Assembly (NCBI RefSeq): GCF_036108815.1
Contig: NZ_CP107985.1
Location: 2,294,001 to 2,358,000, forward strand
Length of the DNA stretch: 64,000 bases
Direction: 5' to 3'
From: Streptomyces sp. NBC_00353
Lineage (GTDB): Bacteria > Actinomycetota > Actinomycetes > Streptomycetales > Streptomycetaceae
Below the pieces are notes generated by a model. That model ran no database searches and had not been told where the DNA came from. It worked only from the letters and a program-made list of their open reading frames with translations. The number at the start of each line of letters is the position of its first letter. The first letter of the stretch is position 1. Position numbers and translations under genes: made by a program. Positions 50,474-59,084 of this stretch are shown here, one piece after another.

Positions 50474-50825
50474 GCATCACCGCTTCGAGAAGGGACCTGT
50501 CCGGGAGTGTGGCGCGGACGATGGGCGCGCGCGATTCGATCAGTTCGGTCGTGAGGAGATCGGTGAGGAGCGAAGTCACCACGCTGAACGGCAGGCTGAG
50601 GTAGGCCGAGATCTCGGCGACGGATAACGGTGCCTGGCAGAGCCGCAGGATCACGGCCTGTTCGGGCTGGACCGTCGGCGCCGGTTCCACCTTCGCGACG
50701 ATCATCGTGACCAGGTCGAGCGCCGCCCGCTCGCTGCCGTCGGGATCGCCGGTGAGCACGTACAGCCGTTCCGGATCGCTCAGTGCCGGTTCGGCCTTTC
50801 GGCGTTCTCGTCGGGGAGAACTCAT
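50454..50825 (-). CDS. cvnC: Conservon DUF742 protein (CvnC)
   Basis: The protein has 123 residues from ATG 50825. The DUF742 pattern is LYVLTGDPDGSERAALDLVT, then a winged-helix-like part, ILRLCQAPLSVAEISAYLSL, and SLLEAVMHGLQKL at the end. The N-terminus is basic (MSSPRRERRKAE). Its start overlaps the CvnB stop (ATGA) and its end overlaps the CvnD start by 20 bp. CvnC binds CvnA and CvnD in studied conservons. Confidence 0.94.
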   Translation of the reverse strand: MSSPRRERRKAEPALSDPERLYVLTGDPDGSERAALDLVTMIVAKVEPAPTVQPEQAVILRLCQAPLSVAEISAYLSLPFSVVTSLLTDLLTTELIESRAPIVRATLPDRSLLEAVMHGLQKL

Positions 50826-51229
50826 CCGGCCTGCCCGTCATGACGCGGCGGGCTCGTGAGGTGGGCGCCGATCCTGACGACCATGTCGCGCATCCGTGCT
50901 CCGACGAGTCCCGCGTCCACCGTCTCTCCGGCGAGGACCGCGAGGTAGGCACCGGTCCCGGCGGCCATCAAGTAGAAGAAACCGCCGGTGACTTCGATGA
51001 CGACGAGCCGCATCATCCCGTCGCTGTACGGGATTTCGGAGGCGACGGCGGCGGCCAGGCTCTGCAGTCCGGCGCAGGCAGCCGCCAGCCGGTCGGCGAC
51101 ATCGGGGTCACCGCCGTGCCGGGCGATGCGCAGGCCGTCCGCGGAGAGCACCACGATCTGATGAATGTCCGGAACGTCGTCGGCCAGTTCCTTGAGCATC
51201 CAGTCCATATTGCCCCGCTGCTGGATCAC
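50822..51229 (-). CDS. cvnB: Conservon roadblock/LC7 protein (CvnB)
   Basis: The protein has 135 residues from GTG 51229, which overlaps the CvnA stop (GTGA). It is a single roadblock/LC7 domain: WMLKELADDVPDIHQIVVLS, DGLRIARHGG, MMRLVVIEVTGGFFYLMAAG and a C-terminal helix. Roadblock proteins are GTPase regulators, here presumably for CvnD. ATG codons inside the frame (MDWMLKEL) are alternative starts. Confidence 0.94.
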   Translation of the reverse strand: MIQQRGNMDWMLKELADDVPDIHQIVVLSADGLRIARHGGDPDVADRLAAACAGLQSLAAAVASEIPYSDGMMRLVVIEVTGGFFYLMAAGTGAYLAVLAGETVDAGLVGARMRDMVVRIGAHLTSPPRHDGQAG

Positions 51230-52824
51230 TTCAGATCTCCCTTGTCCCACACATCGTCAGAGTCTTCGCCGGTCTTCGGCTCCTGCGGCACGCCGTTGAC
51301 GGCGTTGGTGAATGCCTCCAGCCAGAGTCCGGGCGGCGGCTCCTTGGCGCTGTCGCTACCGTTGCGCTGCCCTGCGGCGGGGGCGGTCGACTGCGCGGGG
51401 AGATTGTGCGAGCCGAGCGGTGCGCGGCCGCGGCTGCGGCGCTGCGGGAGGCCGCCGGAGGTCCACTCGGTCACCACGGGGGCGTCGTCCCCCATGGCGG
51501 ACGCGGACGCGGGGGCGGCCGGCCGGGAGTCGGAGGCGACCGGTCCGGTGGCCGGGCGGGATTCCACGGGGAGAGGCTGGCGGCGCTTGCTGCGCGGCGG
51601 AACGACGTGCTTCATGTTCGAGAGGTCGATGTCGCTGGTGGGCCTCGACGTGGCGCCGATGCCGTGGGCGATACCGGGTGCGGGGCCGGTGGTGATCATG
51701 GCGCGGGGCACGACGAGGACGGCGCGGACCCCGCCGTACGCGGACTGCCGCAGTGAGACCTGGAGGTCGTACATCCGGGAGAGCCGGCCGACGACGGCCA
51801 TGCCGAGCCGCGGGGACTCGCCGAGGTCGTTCATATTGGATCCGGCCTGCGCCCTGGCGAGCATGTTCTCCGCCCGTTCGCGGGCCTCCTCGCTGAGGCT
51901 GACGCCGCCGTCCTCGATCTCGATGGCGATGCCGGACTGCACCTCGACCGCGGTGACGTGCACCCGGGTCTGCGGCGGCGAGTAGCGGGTGGCGTTGTCG
52001 AGGAGCTCGGCGCAGGCGTGGATGAGCGGCTCGACCGCGGTGCCGATGATGGCGACCTTGGCGATCGAGTGCAGATCGACACGCGGGTACTCGAGGATCC
52101 GGGACATGGCGCCACGCAGCACACTGAACAGCGGTACGGGCTTGGGCCATTGACGGCTGGGGCGGGCACCGCCGAGCACCGCGATGGAGTCGGCGAGGCG
52201 GCCGATCAGCGCGGTGCCGTGGTCGATGCGCAGCAGGTCGTCGAAGACGTCGGGGTTGCGACCGTGGTGCTCCTCCATCTCCCGCAGCTCGGAGGCCTGG
52301 CGGTGGACGATCGCCTGGACGCGCCGGGCGACGTTGACGAAGGCGCGCTGTCCGGAGTCACGCATCGCCTCTTCGTTGTCGATGATGTCCAGCACCGTGC
52401 GGACGAGGGCGCGTTGGGCATCGGGAAGATCGCGGTACGTCTCGTCGGAATCGACGACGTCGCGCAGTACCTCGTCGGGCGAGTTGCCCACCCGGAGCCG
52501 GTGGATCGCGGCCGGCAGCAGCTCCTTGCTGATCCGAACGGCCTCTTCGTCATGGGTGGCGAGGCGATGTTCAAGGACGGCGAGGCGGCGTTCGTACTCG
52601 GCGCGCTGCCTGCGCATCGCGCGCCCGCGGCGGGCGAGCACGACGCCGAGTGAGGCGACCACGACGGTGGCGGCGGCTCCGCACCAGACAACTACTGTCC
52701 GCGCGGGCTCGGAGACCAGTGCCGCGGCGGCGGCAGTCGCACCGGCCATCAGGAGCACGGGGAGCAACGCGGCGCGAGCGACGGGAATTTCTCTGTCGAT
52801 CGGCGGTGATTCAACTCGAACCAT
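51226..52824 (-). CDS. cvnA: Conservon sensor histidine-kinase-like protein (CvnA)
   Basis: The protein has 532 residues from ATG 52824. Two N-terminal transmembrane helices (ALLPVLLMAGATAAAAALV and VVVWCGAAATVVVASLGVVL) are followed by a coiled-coil region, a dimerisation-like part, and an HATPase_c domain (ACAELLDNATRYSPPQTRVH, then IEDGGVSLSEEA, GMAVVGRLSRMYDLQVSL). A disordered tail of about 130 residues ends the protein. It lacks a typical H-box, as is usual for conservon kinases. It heads the five-gene conservon, with all junctions down to CvnD overlapping. Confidence 0.94.
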   Translation of the reverse strand: MVRVESPPIDREIPVARAALLPVLLMAGATAAAAALVSEPARTVVVWCGAAATVVVASLGVVLARRGRAMRRQRAEYERRLAVLEHRLATHDEEAVRISKELLPAAIHRLRVGNSPDEVLRDVVDSDETYRDLPDAQRALVRTVLDIIDNEEAMRDSGQRAFVNVARRVQAIVHRQASELREMEEHHGRNPDVFDDLLRIDHGTALIGRLADSIAVLGGARPSRQWPKPVPLFSVLRGAMSRILEYPRVDLHSIAKVAIIGTAVEPLIHACAELLDNATRYSPPQTRVHVTAVEVQSGIAIEIEDGGVSLSEEARERAENMLARAQAGSNMNDLGESPRLGMAVVGRLSRMYDLQVSLRQSAYGGVRAVLVVPRAMITTGPAPGIAHGIGATSRPTSDIDLSNMKHVVPPRSKRRQPLPVESRPATGPVASDSRPAAPASASAMGDDAPVVTEWTSGGLPQRRSRGRAPLGSHNLPAQSTAPAAGQRNGSDSAKEPPPGLWLEAFTNAVNGVPQEPKTGEDSDDVWDKGDLK

Positions 52825-53131
52825 CTAAGACCTCTGACGGTTGATTCGGGAGGTATGCGCGCATCCAGGGCGCGCAGGAACAAGTGCTCGAATTCATATC
52901 AACTCGACTTCACTGCGCGTGAGCTTAGCCAGATAGAAACAGTGCTTCGGCATATTCGCCCAACCCCCTGCGTGAGCGTTCCGGCGGTAATACACTCACG
53001 AGTTTTTGCACGCACCGACTTCAGCCGTGTGCGAGGAGTGACGAAGCGCCCTAACGCGAGCGATGTGACGACTCACGTACCGCTGTGCGGGACATTGTCA
53101 GGACTTACTTTCGGAGAGGGGTACGGCGGTA
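52825..53131. other. Gap upstream of the conservon
   Basis: About 300 bp with somewhat lower GC content than the neighbours separates cvnA from the SDR remnant. It presumably holds the conservon promoter. I see no strong inverted repeat or gene in it. Confidence 0.4.
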
Positions 53132-53371
53132 GTGGAGTTGGCAGACCGCATCGATCGCCGAATGGGCCATTCCGTCCCACTCCGAGGTACGCAGGCACAC
53201 GCGATCGCGTACGGCGTGCTCTACCTGGCCTCCGACGAGTCCCGCATCGTGACCGTCACCGAACTCGTCGTGGACGGGGGCTGCACGGCGGTCAGAGCCG
53301 CCACCCCCGATTGCGTGCTGATCCTGGCCGCGCATCCGTGGGTCGGCCGACGGCCGGAGCGGGCCGTCTGA
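53132..53371 (+). pseudogene. C-terminal fragment of an SDR dehydrogenase
   Basis: A 79-codon frame from GTG 53132 encodes LADRIDRRMGHSVPLRG and AIAYGVLYLASDESRIVTVT, then ELVVDGGCTA. This is the C-terminal substrate-loop and end of a 3-oxoacyl-ACP reductase-like SDR. The Rossmann part and catalytic Tyr-Lys are absent, and the frame runs 29 codons past the normal end. It is a remnant of a larger gene. Confidence 0.7.
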
Positions 53372-53413
53372 CGGCCGTCGCCCGCCCGGGCGCAGCGGGG
53401 TCCGGTGCGTGGG

Positions 53414-53920
53414 TCAGCGCCGGGCCCCGCCGATGCGTCCCTCCAGCTGGACCAGCAATTCGCTGAGCTGCGCACTGAGTTCGCCGCGGGTCCGCTCGTC
53501 GAGACCGGAGAGCACGGCGCGTTCGTACGCCAGCTGCCGGGGCAGCAACTGGTCGACCAGGGCGCGCCCCTCCTCGGTCAGACGGACGTGTGTGACGCGC
53601 CGGTCGCGCTCGTCGCTGCGGCGGTCGACCAGGCCGCGCTCCTGGAGGATCCGGAGGCGCTTGGTGACGGCCGCACCGGAGGAGAACGTCTCCCTGGCCA
53701 GCTCGCCGGGCGTGAGTTCGCGGTCGGTACGCCGTACGGCGCCCAGCAGGTCGAATTCGGCGCGGGAGAGTCCGGCGGCGCGCAGCGGGGCATCCTCCGC
53801 CTGCTGGAGCAGGGCGGCGCAGCGGTTGATGCGGCCGATGAGTTCCATCGGTCCGGTGTCCAGCTCCGGGTTGACGGCGTGCCACTGCCGTACCACCGAG
53901 GCGACGATGTCGTCGGTCAC
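53414..53920 (-). CDS. MarR family transcriptional regulator
   Basis: The protein has 168 residues from ATG 53920, overlapping the FUSC stop (ATGA). The winged helix is LRAAGLSRAEFDLLGAVRRT, with recognition region LARETFSSGAAVTKRLRILQ and wing DRRSDERDRRVTHVRLTEEG. The size is normal. Its coupling to a FUSC exporter gene suggests it controls that exporter in response to an aromatic or lipophilic compound. A repeat before the exporter gene (55732-55749) could be its operator. Confidence 0.93.
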   Translation of the reverse strand: MTDDIVASVVRQWHAVNPELDTGPMELIGRINRCAALLQQAEDAPLRAAGLSRAEFDLLGAVRRTDRELTPGELARETFSSGAAVTKRLRILQERGLVDRRSDERDRRVTHVRLTEEGRALVDQLLPRQLAYERAVLSGLDERTRGELSAQLSELLVQLEGRIGGARR

Positions 53921-55728
53921 ACCGCTCCGTTCTCCGGGGCGGGGGCGATCAGCCCCTGCCGTGTTGCTGTCGCCGCGAGCGTACGGTGTCCGGCCTGCTC
54001 AGCCGCGAGAATGTGCTCCTCGGGCAGGGCGCGCTGCCACCATTCGCCGGCTGCCGTGTCGCCGGCCTCGCGCAGTTCGACGAGCGATCCGGTGAGCCTG
54101 CGGCGGGCTGCATCGAGGGCGACGGGCGCCGGCGCCGGGGCGGCGATCGTCTGTACGGCGTGGGCCCGGGCCCGGACGGTGGCGGCGAGGGCCCGTTCCA
54201 GGCGTCCGGTGGCCCGTCGGTTGGTGACGGCCATGGCGGCGAGGATTCCGACGACGGCGCCGATGACGGTGTCCAGGACACGGTCGCCGATGAGCTCTCC
54301 GGCCGGGTGCGTGCCGCCGAACTCCAGCACGAGGAGGGCCATCGGGGTCACGGCTATGGAGCCGAGCCAGTAGTTACGGGTGATCAGGGCCTCTGCGGCG
54401 AAGTTGAAGAAGAGGCAGCAGCCGATGAGTGCGAGTGAGCTCGTCCGGGAGACGGGGAGGACCGCGGCGAAGACGAGCACACCGAGGAGGTTGCCGAGGG
54501 TGCGCTGCAGGGCGCGGTTCCAGGAGAGCGTGACATTGGCCTGGTAGAGGGAGGCGGCGGTGACGATCGCCCAGTAGGGGCGGCCGACGCCGACGGCCAT
54601 CGAGACATATCCGGCGAGGGCGCAGCCGATGAGGGTGCGGGCGGCGATGGGCAGCAGCGGGGAGCCGGGGGCGAGTGCGCGCAGCACCGCCCGGCGGGCG
54701 TCGCGTCGGCCTGCGGTCCGGCGCGCGGCCCGCTCGGCGTCGATCCCGAAGAGCTCCTCGGCGGTGCCGGGGGCGGGCGGCGGGGTGGGAACGGGGCCGC
54801 GGGCCCGGGTCTGCCGGGCCCAGGCGCGGAGCCGGTCGGGGCCGGCGACGCCGGCTTCGCGGTCGTGGTCGCCGGTGCGGGTGCCAACGGCCGTAGGGGC
54901 GAGCTCGCTGTCGAGGTCCGCCGTACGGGCGTGGCCGCCGCCGACCCGACGCGCGTGGACACCGGGGTGCGCACCCAGGGCTCCCCGGGCGAGCGCGGCT
55001 TCGGCGTGGACGACGAGCCGCTCCAGCTCCCGGCGTACGGGGGTGGGTCGCCCGGCGGCGAGCAGTGTCTGCCAGGCCGTGTGGACGGCGGCGGCCGCGG
55101 CGTGCCGGGTGCGGTGACCGGGGTCGTCCGCGTACGCGGCGGCAGCGGCCAGGGCTCGGGCGGTCGCGCGCCGCTCAGGACCCTCCCGCCGCAGCAGCGC
55201 GGGCCCGACGCTGACCAGCCAGGAGACCGCGCCCGCGGCCGCTGTCAGCGCCAGGTGTCCGGGCACCTGGCCGAGGTGCTGCGGGGCGAAGAGTGCGGCC
55301 GAGGTGACGAAGGTGAAGATCACCGGTCCGGGCGGCCCGATGCGGGTGGCGTCGCAGAGCACCTTCTGCCCGGCCGCGAGAAGCGCGCCGACGGCGATCA
55401 GCACGGCGGTCGAGTCGGTGAGTGAGGCCGTGACCAGCGATATCGCCATGCCGACGAGCATGCCGACGACGACTCCGGCGACGGTACCGGCGCGGCGGGC
55501 GTACGGGAGGCTGTGGCCGTACAGCGCGCAGAGCGAGCCGGCCATCGTGTACATCACGAGGTCGAGCCGGCCGAAGGCGAAGAGCGCCAGATTCGGTACG
55601 GCGGAAGCGACGACCACGCTCAGCGCCGGCTTGAACCACATGTCCGAGGGGCGGGTCAGGCGCAACGGGCCGACCAGGGGGAGTCTGCGGACGGAGGGCT
55701 GCCGGGTACGAATGGATGAATCGCTCAC
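53917..55728 (-). CDS. FUSC family membrane transporter (aromatic acid efflux type)
   Basis: The protein has 603 residues with the double layout of FUSC/AaeB proteins: an N-terminal group of about six helices (KPALSVVVASAVPNLALFAF) and a cytoplasmic middle part of about 170 residues. A second membrane block follows (VGRPYWAIVTAASLYQANVT, LQRTLGNLLGVLVFAAVLPV) with the FUSC signature, then a cytoplasmic tail. It is predicted to export aromatic acids. It stands back-to-back with a pca-operon remnant, which agrees with an aromatic-acid theme. The MarR gene is coupled downstream. Confidence 0.9.
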   Translation of the reverse strand: MSDSSIRTRQPSVRRLPLVGPLRLTRPSDMWFKPALSVVVASAVPNLALFAFGRLDLVMYTMAGSLCALYGHSLPYARRAGTVAGVVVGMLVGMAISLVTASLTDSTAVLIAVGALLAAGQKVLCDATRIGPPGPVIFTFVTSAALFAPQHLGQVPGHLALTAAAGAVSWLVSVGPALLRREGPERRATARALAAAAAYADDPGHRTRHAAAAAVHTAWQTLLAAGRPTPVRRELERLVVHAEAALARGALGAHPGVHARRVGGGHARTADLDSELAPTAVGTRTGDHDREAGVAGPDRLRAWARQTRARGPVPTPPPAPGTAEELFGIDAERAARRTAGRRDARRAVLRALAPGSPLLPIAARTLIGCALAGYVSMAVGVGRPYWAIVTAASLYQANVTLSWNRALQRTLGNLLGVLVFAAVLPVSRTSSLALIGCCLFFNFAAEALITRNYWLGSIAVTPMALLVLEFGGTHPAGELIGDRVLDTVIGAVVGILAAMAVTNRRATGRLERALAATVRARAHAVQTIAAPAPAPVALDAARRRLTGSLVELREAGDTAAGEWWQRALPEEHILAAEQAGHRTLAATATRQGLIAPAPENGAV

Positions 55729-55731
55729 CCA

Positions 55732-55749
55732 AATACTTTAGCAGGTATT
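55732..55749. promoter_or_regulatory. Candidate MarR operator before the FUSC gene
   Basis: AATAC (55732-55736) and GTATT (55745-55749) form an inverted repeat with an 8-bp spacer immediately before the FUSC-MarR start. It lies in an AT-rich stretch at the junction with the pcaG remnant. Confidence 0.4.
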
Positions 55750-55764
55750 ACACTCGTAAAACAA

Positions 55765-55890
55765 TTGCTCGACTCGCCGGGTACGGAGCGCCGGGCCACA
55801 CTGATCGCGACGCCCATGGACCGGCGCACCCGCCGGTTCGACATCCGACTGCACGGCGCCGGCGAAACGGTCCTCATGGAGTTCAGCTGA
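55765..55890 (+). pseudogene. pcaG: 3' remnant of pcaG (protocatechuate 3,4-dioxygenase alpha subunit)
   Basis: The frame ending at TGA 55888-55890 encodes ERRATLIATPMDRRTRRFDI and then RLHGAGETVLMEFS. This matches the C-terminal strand of PcaG (pattern RFDIxLxGxxETVFF). No start codon or upstream catalytic part exists, because the sequence runs straight into the FUSC promoter region. The stop shares one base with the pcaB start (TGATG), as expected inside a pca operon. Most of the gene is therefore missing. Confidence 0.68.
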
Positions 55891-57284
55891 TGTACGAGAG
55901 CGATGCCGGCCTGCTCGCCCCCGGGCGGGCCGGCTCCCCCGCCGAGGCCACCACCGGCGACAGCGCCTTCCTTCAGGCGATGCTCGACGCCGAGGCCGCG
56001 CTCACCCGCGCCCAGTCCACCTGCGGACTCGCCCCCGCCGACGCGGGGCGCGCGGTGACGGAGACCGCGGACGCCGACCGCTTCGACGTACGCGACCTGG
56101 CGCTGCGGGCCCGCTCCGGCGGCAACCCCGTCATCCCCCTGGTCGCGGACCTCACGGCGGCTGTTCCCGAGGACGCCCGGCCGTATGTGCACCGGGGTGC
56201 GACCAGCCAGGACATCCTCGACACCGCCGCGATGCTGGTCGCCTCACGGACGCTGGCAACGGTGCTGGACGACCTGGAGCGGGCGGCGGGCGAGGTGGCA
56301 CGGCACGCGACCACCCACCGCGACACGCAGATGGCGGGGCGCACGCTCACCCAGCACGCCGTGCCGACGACGTTCGGGCTGAAGGCTGCGGGGTGGCGTG
56401 CGCTGATCCTCGACGCCCGGGACCGGCTGACTACGGTACGGGCGTCGCTGCCCGCCCAACTGGGTGGCGCAGCAGGCACGTTGGCGGCCTTCTCCGCCTT
56501 CTCCGCCCCCTCCGTCGCACCGGAGGACACCGAGGGGCAGGAGGACGCCGACGGGCAGGGAGAGGCCGACCTGCTTGCTCTGGTCGCCGCCTACGCGCGC
56601 GAACTCGGGCTGGCGGAACCGGTGTTGCCCTGGCACACCCTGCGTACCCCGATCGCCGATCTCGCCGGTGCGCTCGCCTTCACCGCGGGCGCTCTCGGCA
56701 AGATGGCCGCCGATGTGCTCACGCTCTCCCGCACCGAGATCGGCGAGGTCGAGGAGGAAGAGTGGGGCGGTTCGTCGGCCTTGCCGCACAAGGCGAATCC
56801 GGTGCACGCCACGCTGATCGCGGCGGCCGCCCGCCGCGCCCCGGGCCTGGCGGCCACCCTGTACGGCTCGCTGACCGCCGAGGACGAGCGGCCCGCCGGG
56901 GCGTGGCACGCCGAGTGGGAGCCGCTGCGCGATCTGCTGCGGCTCGTCGGCGGCGCCGCGCGCGACGGCGCCGCACTCGCGGCCGGACTGCGGGTCGTCC
57001 CGTACGCCATGCGGGAGAACCTTCAGCTCACCGACGGTCTGATCGTCTCGGAGCGACTGGCTGCCGTGTTCGCCGGCCGGATCGGCCGGGCGCGAGCCAG
57101 GGAGGTGCTTTCAGGCGCGGCGGACCGGGCCCGCTCCGAGACCGCCGACCTCTCCGATGTGCTCTTCGACGTCCTCCGCGAGGAACCCGAGCTCGCCGGC
57201 CTCGATCTGGCGGAACTGACCGACCCCGCCCGGTACACCGGGTCCGCGGGCCTCCTCACCGACCGGGCACTGGAACGCCGATGA
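55890..57284 (+). CDS. pcaB: 3-carboxy-cis,cis-muconate cycloisomerase (PcaB)
   Basis: The protein has 464 residues from ATG 55890. It is a fumarase/aspartase superfamily member with the signature GGSSALPHKANPVHATLIAA, plus VHRGATSQDILDTAAMLVAS and GRTLTQHAVPTTFGLKAAGW. It carries the third step of protocatechuate breakdown in the beta-ketoadipate pathway. The usual neighbours (pcaIJFHG before, pcaL and pcaR after) are absent except for the pcaG tail. An acidic insertion (EDTEGQEDADGQGEADL) follows residue 205. The gene is intact, but the pathway is not present in this window. Confidence 0.92.
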   Translation: MYESDAGLLAPGRAGSPAEATTGDSAFLQAMLDAEAALTRAQSTCGLAPADAGRAVTETADADRFDVRDLALRARSGGNPVIPLVADLTAAVPEDARPYVHRGATSQDILDTAAMLVASRTLATVLDDLERAAGEVARHATTHRDTQMAGRTLTQHAVPTTFGLKAAGWRALILDARDRLTTVRASLPAQLGGAAGTLAAFSAFSAPSVAPEDTEGQEDADGQGEADLLALVAAYARELGLAEPVLPWHTLRTPIADLAGALAFTAGALGKMAADVLTLSRTEIGEVEEEEWGGSSALPHKANPVHATLIAAAARRAPGLAATLYGSLTAEDERPAGAWHAEWEPLRDLLRLVGGAARDGAALAAGLRVVPYAMRENLQLTDGLIVSERLAAVFAGRIGRARAREVLSGAADRARSETADLSDVLFDVLREEPELAGLDLAELTDPARYTGSAGLLTDRALERR

Positions 57285-57342
57285 CTCCTCCGCCCGACCG
57301 TCTGCCACCGTGGCATTCGGCACGGGCAGGACGCTGCCATCC

Positions 57343-57996
57343 CTAGAGTCCTTCGGGACGGGCACCCCGACCGGCGGGCACGCTCGCCCCGTCGTCCCGG
57401 ATCCGGGCATGGATGTGCATGTCGTGCCAGCCGTCGGCGTGCAGATGACCCCGCCGCCGGGTGCCCTCCAGCGCGAAGCCCGACTTGGTCGCGACGCGGC
57501 AGGACGCCTCGTTCATGACCGAGTGGGCGAGCTCCAGACGCTCGAAGCCGACCTCGTCGAAGGCCCATCCCGCCACGGCGGCCACGGATCTGGGGGCGAC
57601 GCCCTGCCCCCGGGCGGCGGGCAGGGTCCAGTAGGCGCATTCGGCCTGGCCGATGCTCAGCATCAGCGAGCGGAGCGAGATCCGTCCGAGCAGTTCCTCG
57701 GCTCCGTCCGGCGCACCGTCCTTCGGGCGGACGACCGCCCAGTGGACACCGGTCTCGGCGTGCCAGGCGTCCTGCCACTGTTCGATCCAGTCGCGGGCCT
57801 CGTCCTGGGAGTCGGCCCGCCGCAGGTGCCAGCGTTGGATCGCCGGGTCCGAGAAGGCGGCGAGGACGGCGGGTGCGTCGGTGCACTCCCACGGTCGCAG
57901 GAGCAGGTCGCCGGCGACCTGCAGGGCGGGCTGCGCACCGTCCGCGAGACGGCCGGAAGGGATGTGGGGCGGCACCAGGTAGGGCATGCCTGTCAT
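57343..57996 (-). CDS. GNAT family N-acetyltransferase (RimJ/RimL type)
   Basis: The protein has 217 residues from ATG 57996 (a second Met three codons later is possible). The GNAT fold is shown by LLLRPWECTDAPAVLAAFSD at the first strand, the acetyl-CoA loop LPAARGQGVAPRSVAAVAGW (Q/RxxGxG/A pattern), and LELAHSVMNEASCRVATKSG. RimJ/RimL-like enzymes acetylate protein N-termini or small amines, and the substrate is unknown. It is convergent with pcaB. Confidence 0.9.
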   Translation of the reverse strand: MTGMPYLVPPHIPSGRLADGAQPALQVAGDLLLRPWECTDAPAVLAAFSDPAIQRWHLRRADSQDEARDWIEQWQDAWHAETGVHWAVVRPKDGAPDGAEELLGRISLRSLMLSIGQAECAYWTLPAARGQGVAPRSVAAVAGWAFDEVGFERLELAHSVMNEASCRVATKSGFALEGTRRRGHLHADGWHDMHIHARIRDDGASVPAGRGARPEGL

Positions 57997-58070
57997 CGTC
58001 CCACCGGGGGGGCGCCCGTCCCGGGCAGCGGCCGTTCGGCCTTCCCGGCGACAAGCCTCCGCCCGCGCCC

Positions 58071-58088
58071 CCGTACACGTGTGTACGG
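58071..58088. terminator. Hairpin after the scramblase-like gene
   Basis: CCGTACA-CGTG-TGTACGG is a 7-bp stem with a 4-nt loop, 37 bp after the stop of the minus-strand scramblase-like gene. It is modest and its role is inferred from position. Confidence 0.4.
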
Positions 58089-58124
58089 ATGCGCGGGCGG
58101 TGTGTGCCGTGCGGAAGGGGCTGG

Positions 58125-58991
58125 TCAGCCGAGGCCGCGGGCGTCCTGCTTGAGGGCGGTGTCCACGGTCAGTGCCGTCGCCACGACGAGGCTCAGCAGC
58201 GGCTCGGGCAGCTGGTAGTGGATCTGCAGCACGTAGTTGTCCGCCGTCGTGAAGAGCGTCTTCGCGAGGCCTTCCCAGGTCTTGGTGATCCGGGCGATCT
58301 CCGCGTCGTTGTGGTCGACGATCGCGAAGTTCCAGGCGCGCCAGTTCTCCGCCTTGATGGCACCGATCTTCTGACCGTCGACCATGATGGCGAAGTTGAT
58401 CTTGCCGATGGCGTTCTGCTGGACGATCTCGCCGACCGGGCTGCCGTCCGGGCGCTGCACGACGACCCGGGACTTGATGAACTTCGCCGGGCGGGTCAGG
58501 AGCAGCTGCGGCTGACCGTACGCGTCACGGATCTCGAGCTTGTGGGTGAGGTACTGGTCGATGCTGGAGACGAACCGCAGCACCTTGCGCAGCACGCTCT
58601 GGCCGACCTGGATGACCGAGCCGATCGTGTTGCCGTGCTGGTCGAAGACGCTGTACTCGTTCGTCACCTCGATCAGCTTGGCCTTCTGGTTCACGACCAG
58701 GACCTGCTGGTTGAAGAGCGAGGCGCCGCCGGGGACGCCACCCTGCTGAGGCTGCGCCATCTGCTGAGGGGCGAACTGCTGGGGCGCTGCCTGCGGCTGA
58801 GCGGCGGCCTGCTGGTGCTGGGGGGCGGCCTGCTGCTGGGGCACCTGCCCCTGGACCGGCGCCTGGGGCTGCTGTCCGCCGGCCGGGTTGGTGTGCTCGG
58901 TCCACTGGGAGCCGTCCCAGTAGCGCAGCAGCTGGGGCGCGCCATGAGGGTCCGGGTACCAGCCCGCAGATACGTTCGAGTGCGTTGTCAC
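58125..58991 (-). CDS. DUF2510 / phospholipid scramblase-like (LURP-one-related) protein
   Basis: The protein has 288 residues. A DUF2510 domain at the N-terminus (SAGWYPDPHGAPQLLRYWDG) is followed by a Gln/Pro/Ala-rich linker of about 50 residues. The C-terminal 190 residues form the scramblase/LURP-one tubby-like barrel (QVLVVNQKAKLIEVTNEYSV, VLRFVSSIDQYLTHKLEIRD, and a hydrophobic end helix LLSLVVATALTVDTAL). The family binds membranes or phospholipids; scramblase activity in bacteria is unproven. It is divergent from the small membrane protein of the DUF3105 operon. Confidence 0.85.
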   Translation of the reverse strand: MTTHSNVSAGWYPDPHGAPQLLRYWDGSQWTEHTNPAGGQQPQAPVQGQVPQQQAAPQHQQAAAQPQAAPQQFAPQQMAQPQQGGVPGGASLFNQQVLVVNQKAKLIEVTNEYSVFDQHGNTIGSVIQVGQSVLRKVLRFVSSIDQYLTHKLEIRDAYGQPQLLLTRPAKFIKSRVVVQRPDGSPVGEIVQQNAIGKINFAIMVDGQKIGAIKAENWRAWNFAIVDHNDAEIARITKTWEGLAKTLFTTADNYVLQIHYQLPEPLLSLVVATALTVDTALKQDARGLG

Positions 58992-59084
58992 CGGGGCACA
59001 CTATCCCGCCGCTCCGACAGCGGAACCCTCAACTGCCGCATCCACAGGCTCCCCATACTTCTTGAACTTTCACACACCGCTACG

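Noticed and set aside
55716..55889. Longer N-terminus for PcaB (frame open from 55716)
   Set aside because: The upstream part overlaps the pcaG tail in another frame, and family similarity starts just after ATG 55890.
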